A DNA stretch of 64,000 nucleotides. It comes from CAVXTF01 sp963701375 (GTDB lineage Bacteria > Actinomycetota > Acidimicrobiia > Acidimicrobiales > CAVXTF01). The DNA is taken from NCBI GenBank assembly GCA_963701375.1, contig CAVOZT010000001.1, forward strand, positions 248,001 through 312,000, given 5' to 3'. Numbering within the stretch: position 1 is the first letter of the stretch; each line of letters begins with the position of its first letter. The notes beneath the pieces are model-generated. The model did no database searches. It was not told the DNA's origin and saw only the letters and a program-made list of their open reading frames with translations. Shown piece by piece: positions 44,850-52,850 of this stretch. The translations under genes and the position numbers were made by a program.

Positions 44850-46081
44850 CAGTTGACGATTGACTGAGAACAAAGCTGCCGGAGCTCGCGGCGAATCGGA
44901 TGGGTGGAGCTCGGCAGAAGCTGCGTCAGGAAAACCAATGTGAGCGCCTCTACGGGATCTACGAAGAAGAACGTCGATGCGGCGCCGCCCCACGAATAAG
45001 TGCCGATGCCGTTCGGGATCTTCGCTTCAGCCGGGTCGGTGACGACCGCGAAACCGAGGCCGAAGCCCGCGCCGGGTTGGAGCAGATCAGGCAGGCTCCG
45101 TCGGCCGAACTCAGGAAGGGTCGAGCCGCCCGGCAGATGATTGGAGGTCATCATTCCGATCGTCCTGGGTCCGAGCAGCCTGGTGCCGTCGAGCTCTCCT
45201 CCACCGAGCAGCATCTGCGTGAACCGGTGGTAGTCGGCGGCGGTACCGAACAGTCCGCCTCCTCCTGAGAGCATCGAAGGAAGGCTCGTTGCCGAATCTG
45301 CCTGCATGGGTAAAACCGTCGCCCGCCTTGTTCCTCGTTCTGGCACGTAAAGCTGAGCGAGTCGACCGACCTCCTCGGTCGGCACGAAGAAACCGGTGTC
45401 CACCATGCCGAGCGGACCGAAGATGCGTTCTTGGAAGAAATCGTCGAGTGACTTGCCCGAGAGAACCTCGACCACGCGGCCGAGCACGTCGGTCGAGACG
45501 CTGTAGTTCCATGCGGTTCCCGGCTGGAACAGGAGTGGGAAGCCGGCGAAGTCGTCGGAGGCTTGCGCGAGGGTTCTCCCGCTCGGCGCACCGAGACCGA
45601 ATCCGGCGCGCCGGTACATCGCGTCGACCGGGTGATCCAGCGCAAAGCCGTATGTCAGTCCCGACGTGTGGGTGAACAGATTCCACATCGCCATCGGCAC
45701 ACGCTGGTGCTCGAGAACAGGTGCGTCGCGGTTGCCTCCCGCCCAGACCATCGTTTCACCGAAAGCCGGAAGGACCGAGCTGACCGGGTCGTACAGGTCG
45801 AACGCACCCTCCTCGTAGAGCATCATCGCAGCGACCGATGTCACCGGTTTGGTCATCGAGTAGAGACGCACGATCGTGTCGGTCTCCATGGGAGAACCCG
45901 CCTGCACGTCCCGCGACCCGTATGTGAACAGGTGGGCGACCTTCGAGTGCCGGCTCACCATCGCGAGCGCCCCGGGCAACAAGCCGCTGTCGACATATCG
46001 CCGCACCAAGGAATCGAGGCGTTCAAGGCGTTCGGCGCTGAGCCCGACCTCGCGCGGCTCGGTTTCGACGGCCAGTCCCAT
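44849..46081 (-). CDS. Serine hydrolase, beta-lactamase class C/esterase EstB family
   Basis: 410 residues. The S-x-x-K nucleophile is in YSMTKPVTSVAAMML, the Y-x-S/N motif in WNYSVSTDVLGRVVE, and a Gly-rich strand in YSWGGAASTFFFVDPVEALT replaces the K-T-G. FTHTSGLTYGF is the usual loop before the second motif. No signal peptide is visible, so it is probably intracellular. Members hydrolyse esters, amides or peptides; resistance to beta-lactams should not be inferred. The stop overlaps the CmoM-like methyltransferase start (TGATG), so they are expressed together. Substrate unknown. Confidence 0.85.
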   Translation of the reverse strand: MGLAVETEPREVGLSAERLERLDSLVRRYVDSGLLPGALAMVSRHSKVAHLFTYGSRDVQAGSPMETDTIVRLYSMTKPVTSVAAMMLYEEGAFDLYDPVSSVLPAFGETMVWAGGNRDAPVLEHQRVPMAMWNLFTHTSGLTYGFALDHPVDAMYRRAGFGLGAPSGRTLAQASDDFAGFPLLFQPGTAWNYSVSTDVLGRVVEVLSGKSLDDFFQERIFGPLGMVDTGFFVPTEEVGRLAQLYVPERGTRRATVLPMQADSATSLPSMLSGGGGLFGTAADYHRFTQMLLGGGELDGTRLLGPRTIGMMTSNHLPGGSTLPEFGRRSLPDLLQPGAGFGLGFAVVTDPAEAKIPNGIGTYSWGGAASTFFFVDPVEALTLVFLTQLLPSSTHPIRRELRQLCSQSIVN

Positions 46082-46157
46082 TTCGCCCTCCTCGTGCGCC
46101 TAGCGCTCCTCGAGCACAGAGCCTCGGTCAGCGGAGCTGCGAAAACCGTACTTGCAC

Positions 46158-47720
46158 CTACAGGTCGAAACGGACTCCCTGAGCGAGAGGCAGCTCCCCG
46201 GAATAGTTGACTGTCGCCGTCTGTCGCCTCATGTATCCCTTCCACGAGTCGCTTCCCGACTCGCGCCCGCCACCTGTGGCCTTCTCGCCGCCGAACGCCC
46301 CGCCTATCTCGGCACCGCTAGGTCCCGCGTTCACGTTGGCGATCCCGCAGTCGCTTCCCGATGCGGACAAGAACCGCTCGGCTTCGCGCATGTCCGAGGT
46401 GAAGATGCTCGAAGACAGGCCCTGGGGCACGTCGTTCTGTATGCCGATTGCCTCGTCGAGGTCGCTGAACGGCATCACGTACAGGATCGGCGCAAACGTC
46501 TCGCGCTTTACGACCGGCAGCTGCTCGTCAACCAGGACAAGGCTCGGGCGAACGTAGAACGCCTCTTTGGGTAGGTCCTCTGCCACCCGGTCGCCCCCAA
46601 TGACGGTGGCGCCGGCACCACGAGCTTCGTCGAGTGCGGTCTGCATGGCGTCAAAAGCGCCACGGTCGATGAGGGGTCCCATGAGAGTGCCCGGGTCCCG
46701 AGGGTCACCGACATCGACGCTGCGGTATGCGGAGGTCAGGCGGTCAACGAGATCATCGATCAACGAAGCGTGCACGAGAAGTCGGCGAAGACTCGTACAG
46801 CGCTGTCCCGCCGTACCTACCGCCGAGAAGAGGGTTGCCCTGACAGCGAGATCCATCTCGGCCGAGGGACAAACGATCATCGCGTTGTTTCCGCCGAGCT
46901 CGAGGATCGAGCGCCCGAATCGCGCGGCGACGGTTTGGCCGACGACCTTTCCCATCGCGGTGGAACCGGTGGCGCTTACGACCGGAATGCGTTCGTCGCT
47001 GACGAGCGCAGAACCGATCGAGCGGTCGCCGAGAATGATCGAACTGAGCCCGCCGCAAGAACCGTTGCCGGCCAGCTCCGGTTCGGTCTGTTCGATGACG
47101 CGCTCGAGGATCGCGTGACACGCGAGAGCACACATCGGTGCCTTCTCCGAAGGCTTCCACACCACCGGGTCCCCGCAGACAAGCGCGAGAGCCGCGTTCC
47201 AGGCCCAGACCGCGACGGGGAAGTTGAACGCCGTCACGACGCCGACCGGGCCAATCGGGTGCCACTGTTCCATGAGCCGGTGGCCCGGTCTTTCGCTCGG
47301 CATGGTGGCGCCGTACAGCTGGCGCGACAAACCGACGGCGAAGTCGCAGACGTCGATCATCTCCTGCACTTCGCCGCGACCCTCACTGGTCACCTTCCCG
47401 ACCTCGAGAGTGACCAGATCGCCGAGAGCTTCCTTGTGGCGCCGAAGCTCCTCGCCGAGACGGCGTACCAACTCGCCTCGGCGGGGTGCGGGCACCGTGC
47501 GCCACGACCGAAAGGCTCGCTGTGAGGTGTCGAGAGCCCGGTCGAGTTGCTCGGGCCCGGTGCTGGTCACCGATCCGATGACCTCGCCGTCGATGGGGCT
47601 GTAGACCTCGAGGTCGCCTCCGAGAAACACGGACTCGTCCAGGCCGATCTGTGACGCGATCCTTCGGACGGACCGGGTCGTCGGCTCGCGTGTTGATCGT
47701 GAAGTCTGTTCTGCGTTCAT
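46158..47720 (-). CDS. Aldehyde dehydrogenase, ALDH7/aminoadipate-semialdehyde type
   Basis: 520 residues. The ALDH7-type signature is strong: VQEMIDVCDFAVGLSRQLYG, LMEQWHPIGPVGVVTAFNFP, VWKPSEKAP, the NAD-binding SATGSTAMGKVV, ILELGGNNAMIV with the general base Glu, and GTAGQRCTSLRRLLVH with the catalytic Cys. ALDH7 enzymes oxidise 2-aminoadipate 6-semialdehyde (as piperideine-6-carboxylate), the product of lysine 6-transamination. The divergent lysine 6-aminotransferase gene 1 kb away makes that role likely. The start is ATG 47720, overlapping the RpiR-type regulator stop (TGATG), so the two genes form one transcript. A TTG at 47723 is an alternative. Confidence 0.88.
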   Translation of the reverse strand: MNAEQTSRSTREPTTRSVRRIASQIGLDESVFLGGDLEVYSPIDGEVIGSVTSTGPEQLDRALDTSQRAFRSWRTVPAPRRGELVRRLGEELRRHKEALGDLVTLEVGKVTSEGRGEVQEMIDVCDFAVGLSRQLYGATMPSERPGHRLMEQWHPIGPVGVVTAFNFPVAVWAWNAALALVCGDPVVWKPSEKAPMCALACHAILERVIEQTEPELAGNGSCGGLSSIILGDRSIGSALVSDERIPVVSATGSTAMGKVVGQTVAARFGRSILELGGNNAMIVCPSAEMDLAVRATLFSAVGTAGQRCTSLRRLLVHASLIDDLVDRLTSAYRSVDVGDPRDPGTLMGPLIDRGAFDAMQTALDEARGAGATVIGGDRVAEDLPKEAFYVRPSLVLVDEQLPVVKRETFAPILYVMPFSDLDEAIGIQNDVPQGLSSSIFTSDMREAERFLSASGSDCGIANVNAGPSGAEIGGAFGGEKATGGGRESGSDSWKGYMRRQTATVNYSGELPLAQGVRFDL

Positions 47721-48583
47721 CAACCTTCATCCTTGATCTTCGGAGGGACGTCTACGAGTGCGCCCGCCGTCATGAGGGCTTCCTCGGCTCTTCTCAACCG
47801 CTTGCCGGCGCCAAGGTGCGCACGCGCAGCGACGCCAGCGGCAAGAGCGTTCACCACCGACAACATGCCTGTGAGCGAATCGAAGGGTCCCGCACCGACT
47901 ACCCGCACGAGGAGATGGGCGTCCGATCCTGCGACGAGAGGGCTGAGAGGCGTGTCCGTAATGGCCACCACGCTGGCACCCAATGCACGCGCCTGTGCAG
48001 CGGCCTCGATCACCCAACCTTCGTAGCGCCGAGTGTCCATGACGAGCACCAGCGCTTCACGGTCTGCTCCTGCGAGCTCACGGGCGACCTCGGTCGGTGG
48101 CCCGTAGTGGAGGAATACCCCGTCGCGCAATTGAGAGAGTTGGTCCACGAGCGCAACTCCGACTGCCCGACAGGCGGAAGCCGGCACAACGTGAACCCTG
48201 CGACGCTCGTCGGAGAGCATTCCTACGACCCGGTTGATCGCAGGCCCTGCTGATTCGAGAGACCTGATCACGTTCTCTGAATCCGCAGCAGCGACGCGGT
48301 CCGAAAGATCGGCAGGTGGACGAGCGCCGACTCTCTCGGCAGCAGGTGCGAGACGAAGCGAAAGCTCTTCTTGGATCGAATCTTTCATCTCCGCGAAGCC
48401 CGCGAAACCGAGCTTGGAAGCCAGCCTCACGACGGTCGGGCCGCTTGTCCCAGAAGCGAGAGCTACCTCCGCAAGGCTTCCGAACGCCACCATCGGCGGG
48501 TCCTTCTCGAGAAGGAGTGCCGCCCGTTGCTCAGAGGGTGTGAGTGAACCGGCAGCATCGGCCAGGCGATCGACGATAGTCAT
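47720..48583 (-). CDS. RpiR/MurR-family transcriptional regulator with SIS domain
   Basis: 287 residues. The N-terminal HTH is VDRLADAAGSLTPSEQRAAL followed by SLAEVALASGTSGPTVVRLA and KLGFAGFAEMK, standard for RpiR. The C-terminal SIS domain (RVHVVPASACRAVGVALVDQ, VLVMDTRRYEGWVIEAAAQA, ALGASVVAITDTPLSPL) normally senses sugar phosphates, but here it probably responds to a metabolite of the lysine pathway it sits beside. It is first in a leftward operon with the aldehyde dehydrogenase. A palindrome 30 bases upstream of its start, in the divergent gap, is its candidate operator. Confidence 0.82.
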   Translation of the reverse strand: MTIVDRLADAAGSLTPSEQRAALLLEKDPPMVAFGSLAEVALASGTSGPTVVRLASKLGFAGFAEMKDSIQEELSLRLAPAAERVGARPPADLSDRVAAADSENVIRSLESAGPAINRVVGMLSDERRRVHVVPASACRAVGVALVDQLSQLRDGVFLHYGPPTEVARELAGADREALVLVMDTRRYEGWVIEAAAQARALGASVVAITDTPLSPLVAGSDAHLLVRVVGAGPFDSLTGMLSVVNALAAGVAARAHLGAGKRLRRAEEALMTAGALVDVPPKIKDEG

Positions 48584-48613
48584 TTCGGAGCATATGATAC
48601 AGGGTGCACATCA

Positions 48614-48635
48614 GTTCGGATCATTCCATCCGAAC
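48614..48635. promoter_or_regulatory. Palindromic operator candidate between the regulator and lysine aminotransferase genes
   Basis: Perfect 8-base arms GTTCGGAT and ATCCGAAC with a 6-base centre (CATTCC) lie in the 75-base gap between divergent genes 47720-48583 and 48659-50071. A TATGAT -10-like element sits just left (48593-48598) for rightward transcription. The position suits repression or activation by the adjacent RpiR-type regulator. Confidence 0.5.
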
Positions 48636-48658
48636 CCGGCCACCGAGGAGGTTCCACC

Positions 48659-50071
48659 GTGTCACTCGCACCGATACGACGCGTCGGCGACGCGCACTCG
48701 GAACCTGGCCTATCGGCAATCGGCGGCTCGGGTGTGTTGCGCGATGACAAGGTTGCTCCCGGCTCTGTACACGATCACCTGGCGCGCCATGTGCTTGCCG
48801 ACGGCTACAAGCTGGTGGTCGACCTCGACCGTAGTCATGGTTGCCGGCTCGTCGACGCCCGCGACGGCCGCGACTACCTCGACTGCTACTCGTTCTTTGC
48901 CTCACTCCCTCTTGGTTTCAACCATCCGGACCTGACCGAAGACGCGTTCCTCGAGCGTCTGGCTCGCGCCGGGGTTCACAAGCCTGCCAACCCGGACACC
49001 TACAGCGTGGAGTATGCGACGTTCATCGACACGTTCGCCCGTGTACTCGGGGATCCGGCGCTTCCTCACCTGTTCTTCGTCGAGGGGGGTGCGCTCGCGG
49101 TGGAGAACGCCCTCAAAGTGGCGTTCGACTGGAAGTCACGACGAAACGAGCGCGCAGGACGTCCGGAGCCGGGGGACATGGTTCTTCACCTCCGCCACGC
49201 TTTCCATGGTCGTAGCGGTTACACGCTCAGCCTTACCAACACCGAACTCGTCAAGACATCGCGGTTCCCGAAGTTCGACTGGCCGCGTATCGCGAGTCCG
49301 GCTTTGCAGTTCCCGCTCGCCGACCATTACGAGGACAACCGCCGATCTGAAGACGACGCCCTCGCTCAGGCCGCGGCGAGCTTTGCCGCAAATCCTCACC
49401 GGATCGCGTGCTTCGTGGCGGAGCCCATCCAGTCCGAGGGAGGAGACCGCCACCTTTCTGCCCGGTTCCTCGGCGAGATGCACGAGCTTTGCAGGAGGTT
49501 TGACGCATTGTTCGTGCTCGACGAGGTCCAGACCGGCGTCGGCGCGACTGGATCCCGTTGGGCATACGAGGGGTTGTCGCTCGAACCCGACATCGTGGCG
49601 TTCGCCAAGAAGGTTCAACTAGGTGGACTGATGGCGGGCCGCCGTGTAGACGAAGAGCCTGACAACGTCTTCCAGGTCCCCGGGCGGATCAGCTCAACTT
49701 GGGGGGGCGGCCTCGTGGACATGGTGCGTTCGACCCGGGTCCTGCAAGTCTTGGAGCGCGACAATCTGGTCGAGCATGCTGCAAAGGTGGGTGAAGTGCT
49801 GCTCGCCGCCCTGGAGCAGGTTGCCGCAGAGCATCCGGATCTGGTCTCCAACGTCCGGGGCCGGGGCCTGCTCTGTGCAGTTGACCTGCCCACGACCGCG
49901 GACCGCGACATGGCGGTGCGACAACTTCGCGAGAAGGAGCGAGTGATCGTGCTTGCGTGCGGCGAGCGGTCCGTCCGTTTCCGGCCTTCGCTCGTCGTCG
50001 AGGCCGAAGAGGTCACAGAGGCTGCTCACGCGTTGTCGCACGTCATCAAGAATCTGAGCCCGGCCCGTTGA
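48659..50071 (+). CDS. lat: L-lysine 6-transaminase (lysine epsilon-aminotransferase)
   Basis: 470 residues of a class III aminotransferase. It moves the epsilon amino group of lysine to 2-oxoglutarate, giving 2-aminoadipate 6-semialdehyde (cyclising to piperideine-6-carboxylate). The LAT-specific stretch HLFFVEGGALAVENALKVAF is present, as are the Asp of VLDEVQTGVG and the PLP Lys in IVAFAKKVQLGG. The GTG start has GAGGAGG 7 bases upstream. Divergent from the regulator/aldehyde dehydrogenase pair and just upstream of a TPP enzyme, it makes a compact lysine-degradation or aminoadipate-forming cluster. No beta-lactam biosynthesis gene is seen, so a role in antibiotic production is not supported. 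Confidence 0.9.
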   Translation: MSLAPIRRVGDAHSEPGLSAIGGSGVLRDDKVAPGSVHDHLARHVLADGYKLVVDLDRSHGCRLVDARDGRDYLDCYSFFASLPLGFNHPDLTEDAFLERLARAGVHKPANPDTYSVEYATFIDTFARVLGDPALPHLFFVEGGALAVENALKVAFDWKSRRNERAGRPEPGDMVLHLRHAFHGRSGYTLSLTNTELVKTSRFPKFDWPRIASPALQFPLADHYEDNRRSEDDALAQAAASFAANPHRIACFVAEPIQSEGGDRHLSARFLGEMHELCRRFDALFVLDEVQTGVGATGSRWAYEGLSLEPDIVAFAKKVQLGGLMAGRRVDEEPDNVFQVPGRISSTWGGGLVDMVRSTRVLQVLERDNLVEHAAKVGEVLLAALEQVAAEHPDLVSNVRGRGLLCAVDLPTTADRDMAVRQLREKERVIVLACGERSVRFRPSLVVEAEEVTEAAHALSHVIKNLSPAR

Positions 50072-50073
50072 AG

Positions 50074-51759
50074 GTGTCCGGCGGCGACACGCCGCAAGGC
50101 TCGGCAAGCGGTGCGGACCTGCTGGTCGAAGCCCTTACGGCAGCCGGCGTGGATGTCGTCTTCGGATTGCCCGGGGTGCACAACCTTGCGCTCTGGCGGT
50201 CGTTGTCGCGCTCCCCGATCCGCCTCGTAACCGTCCGGCACGAACAAGCGGCTGCGTATGCCGCTGATGGCTATGCGCGTGCCACGGGTCGGTGCGGAGT
50301 TGCCTTGACGACAACGGGGCCCGGTGCGGCCAACACGCTCGGCGCCGTCGGCGAGGCGTGGGCCGGGCGGTCACCGATCGTGGTTGTCGCCACAGACATC
50401 CCGAGCACGATCAGGCGCGAGGGCGTCTACCGGGGAGCTCTGCACGAGATGGTCGATCAAGGCGCGATGTTCGCCCCACTAGTGAAGAAGGTCATGAAGG
50501 TTCATCGGGCGGAGGACGCCGGTGACGTGCTTGCGGCGGCTCTCGTCGAAGCGCTGAGCCCGCCTTCACGTCCCGTGTACGTCGAGGTCCCTACCGACTT
50601 CCTGTCTGCGGTCGTACCCGGAGACCACCCGTCTCCTTCTTCGATGGCTCGGCACCAGGACGTCATTCCGGAACCTGCCCTGGAGGAGATCGAGTCCGCA
50701 GTGGCGCTGATCCAAAGCTCGGAACGACCGCTCATTTGGGTGGGGGGCGGAGCCGCGGCGTCAGGTGCGGGAGCCGCCGTCGCATTCTTGGCCGAGCGTC
50801 TCGCGGCCCCGGTGCTCACCACATACCAGGCTCGCGGGCTTCTCGGGCGCGACCATCCTTCCGCCGTCGGAGTCCCGCCACACGTGCCCGAAGCTGGACG
50901 TCTCTGGGATGAGGCGGATCTCGTGGTAGCCGTCGGCACCGACTTCGACGGAATGATGACGCAGAACTGGCGCATGCCCTCGCCCCGTCGTCTAGTGGCC
51001 GTGAACGTCGACCCGGTCGACGCGTCCAAGAGCTATCCACCCGACGTGATGATCGTCTCTGACGCAGAGGTTGGAACGCGCGCACTTGCAAATCGCCTGG
51101 AACCGCGTGGAGGAACAGACGCTCTCAAGGCGCGGCTTTCGGAGCTTCGACAACAGGTGCGGGACAGCCTTCTTGTTGACCAGCCGGATGCAGTTGCATT
51201 CCTCGACGAGTTCGACGCAGCGGTCCCGGGCGACAGCGTCGTCGTGGCGGACATGTGCATACCGGGCTACTGGCTCGCTGCATTTCACCCGGTCTCGGGA
51301 CCAAGGAGGTTCGCTTATCCGGTGGGGTGGGGCACCCTCGGCTTTGCGTTTCCTGCTGCGATCGGTGCAGCGGTCGGCTCCGCGGTTGGCTCGGCCGCAC
51401 CAGTCGTGAGCGTCTCAGGAGACGGGGGCTTCCTGTTCTGTTGCGGGGAGCTCGCGACGCTTGCTCAAGAGCAGTTACCCCTTACCGCCGTAATCGTCGA
51501 CGACGGCGGATACGGGATGTTGCGCTACGACCAGCGCAGCGCAGGGGACAAGCCTTTCGGCGTCGACCTTGTCGGCCCTGACTACGAGGCACTTGCGCGC
51601 TCGTTCGGCATCGACGCGGAAACCGTCGACGGCCTCGGCAAGGAGTTCGGCGAGGCTCTGGCCGACCATGTTCGGCGACCTTCGCCGTCGGTTCTCGTGG
51701 CGCGCGCCGCGCTCGATCCGCCGCCTACCACTTCTCCACGCTGGTACCGAGCTCGCTGA
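50074..51759 (+). CDS. Thiamine-diphosphate-dependent enzyme, acetolactate-synthase-like
   Basis: About 561 residues from the GTG at 50074; TTG 50068 overlapping the previous stop is also possible. Domains in order: the PYR domain (GVDVVFGLPGVHNLALWR, catalytic Glu in VRHEQAAAYAADGYAR), the central domain (PLIWVGGGAAASGAGAAVAF) and the PP domain (SVSGDGGFLFCCGELATLA, LPLTAVIVDDGGYGMLRYD). The Mg/ThDP motif GDG is intact, but the usual Asn-Asn after it reads Asp-Asp. The enzyme joins or cleaves 2-oxoacids. Being 2 bases after the lysine aminotransferase suggests it works on a lysine-derived 2-oxoacid, such as 2-oxoadipate; this is inference. Its last codons lie in a tandem repeat. Confidence 0.8.
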   Translation: MSGGDTPQGSASGADLLVEALTAAGVDVVFGLPGVHNLALWRSLSRSPIRLVTVRHEQAAAYAADGYARATGRCGVALTTTGPGAANTLGAVGEAWAGRSPIVVVATDIPSTIRREGVYRGALHEMVDQGAMFAPLVKKVMKVHRAEDAGDVLAAALVEALSPPSRPVYVEVPTDFLSAVVPGDHPSPSSMARHQDVIPEPALEEIESAVALIQSSERPLIWVGGGAAASGAGAAVAFLAERLAAPVLTTYQARGLLGRDHPSAVGVPPHVPEAGRLWDEADLVVAVGTDFDGMMTQNWRMPSPRRLVAVNVDPVDASKSYPPDVMIVSDAEVGTRALANRLEPRGGTDALKARLSELRQQVRDSLLVDQPDAVAFLDEFDAAVPGDSVVVADMCIPGYWLAAFHPVSGPRRFAYPVGWGTLGFAFPAAIGAAVGSAVGSAAPVVSVSGDGGFLFCCGELATLAQEQLPLTAVIVDDGGYGMLRYDQRSAGDKPFGVDLVGPDYEALARSFGIDAETVDGLGKEFGEALADHVRRPSPSVLVARAALDPPPTTSPRWYRAR

Positions 51760-51812
51760 GACCGCTCGCTGAGATCGCTCGCTGAGACCGCTCGCTGAGA
51801 TCGCTCGCTGAG
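51751..51812. repeat. Tandem repeat, 13-base unit, about five copies, overlapping a stop codon
   Basis: Units GCTCGCTGAGACC and GCTCGCTGAGATC alternate, ending in a partial fifth copy. The first unit holds the last codons and TGA stop of the TPP enzyme gene, and each later unit repeats GCTCGCTGA. The alternation gives a 26-base higher-order period. It reads as slippage expansion of the end of the gene. No spacer structure, so not CRISPR. Confidence 0.85.
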
Positions 51813-51867
51813 CTAGGTGCCCGCCGGCGCCCCTGCTGGAGCCGGCCGTATATTTCGACGATTAGTA

Positions 51868-51897
51868 AACGACCGCGTATATCAAAGGCCGTTTTTT
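51868..51897 (+). terminator. Weak candidate intrinsic terminator
   Basis: AACGACC and GGCCGTT can pair (one mismatch) around a 12-base loop and run into T6, in an AT-richer stretch between the convergent TPP enzyme and zinc-ribbon genes. The stem is short, so this is tentative. Confidence 0.3.
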
Positions 51898-51921
51898 ATA
51901 TCGAAGCTCCGAGTCGTCGAG

Positions 51922-51944
51922 CTCGGAAAGAGACTCGGAAAGAG
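51922..51944. repeat. Direct repeat of CTCGGAAAGAG, two copies
   Basis: Two exact 11-base copies 12 bases apart lie just past the end of the zinc-ribbon gene (51952). With the tandem repeat at 51751 they make this convergent gap unusually repetitive. No function known. Confidence 0.6.
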
Positions 51945-51951
51945 CCGCAAC

Positions 51952-52818
51952 TCAGCTCTGGATCGGAGCCCCGCAGGTCGTGCAGTACGGGGTACCCGGC
52001 GCTACAGCAGTTCCACATTGAGCACATACCACGCCGCCCTGAGGACCCACTCCCGGTGCACCGCCGCCCATCTGCATCGGGGCCGACGCGGCACGGAAGC
52101 CGCCAAATCCTTCGCGGGGCGCTCCCGGAACTATGACCTCGGGCTCGTTTTTTCGAAGAACTGCACCTGCCACGGCGATGACGGCAGCAACGAGTCCTAT
52201 GTACGCGCCGTAGGACCAGCTCACACCGGGACCCCCTGGGCCTGCAGACGGCTTGATGAAAAACGTGAGGATCGTGAAGAGGAATTGGAGTCCGACCAGA
52301 ATCGAGAGAATCTGCCAATGGGGAAGCGGCAGGTGGAAGCCTCTCGGAGCAAAAGTTCTGGCTAGCAGATAGAGCACGACGAAGATGGCCAGGACGAGCA
52401 CGAGGAAGCGGAACCCTCCCGAGAATTGTCCGAGTGCCGAAGTGCTTATCGTGATGATGTTTCCGTTGACGTCCTGGCCTGTCGCGGAGTACCACGACAG
52501 GAAGAGCGATATGAACAGCAGGACGGTGCCACCGGCCGCAACTAAATCTCCGGTCCCGAGCCGGCGGAAATCGACCGAGACAGCGCTGCGCACTGGCGCT
52601 CCAGGCGCGCCCATCTGGTAACCGCCCGCGACCGGGTTTCCGAAACCCTGTCCCTGCGGCGGACCCGGTGCATACGAACCGGGAGCAGGGGGTTGAGCGG
52701 GAGCCGGAGGTGGAGCCGCACCAGCGGGTGGACTCTGTTGAGCACCCAAAGCCGATCCGCAGTTACTGCAGAAGTGGGTTCCGTCTGGATTGCTGGTGCC
52801 GCATTGCGGACAGAACAT
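51952..52818 (-). CDS. Membrane protein with zinc ribbons at both ends (paralogue 1)
   Basis: 288 residues. An N-terminal zinc ribbon (MFCPQCGTSNPDGTHFCSNC) is followed by a Pro/Ala/Gly-rich linker, four helices (TVLLFISLFLSWYS, FLVLVLAIFVVLYLLA, ILVGLQFLFTILTFFI, AYIGLVAAVIAVAGAVL) and a C-terminal zinc ribbon (CAQCGTAVAPGTPYCTTCG). Shared blocks with the next gene (FRRLGTGDLVAAGG, RGFHLPLPHWQ, RKNEPEVIVPGAP) show tandem duplication. GGAGGAG precedes the start. Both ribbons would face the cytosol and bind partners or nucleic acid. No function is known for the family; I do not recognise a named one. Confidence 0.75.
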   Translation of the reverse strand: MFCPQCGTSNPDGTHFCSNCGSALGAQQSPPAGAAPPPAPAQPPAPGSYAPGPPQGQGFGNPVAGGYQMGAPGAPVRSAVSVDFRRLGTGDLVAAGGTVLLFISLFLSWYSATGQDVNGNIITISTSALGQFSGGFRFLVLVLAIFVVLYLLARTFAPRGFHLPLPHWQILSILVGLQFLFTILTFFIKPSAGPGGPGVSWSYGAYIGLVAAVIAVAGAVLRKNEPEVIVPGAPREGFGGFRAASAPMQMGGGAPGVGPQGGVVCAQCGTAVAPGTPYCTTCGAPIQS

Positions 52819-52850
52819 CTATCTCCTCCGATCCAAATCCCTGCGGTCGG

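Noticed and set aside
44849..46081. Beta-lactam resistance gene
   Set aside because: Class C fold is shared with many esterases; no signal peptide and no K-T-G motif.
48659..50071. Cephamycin-type antibiotic cluster around lysine 6-aminotransferase
   Set aside because: No ACV synthetase or isopenicillin N synthase gene nearby; context is catabolic.
51751..51944. Possible CRISPR-like array
   Set aside because: Repeat units are contiguous with no spacers and no cas genes are nearby.
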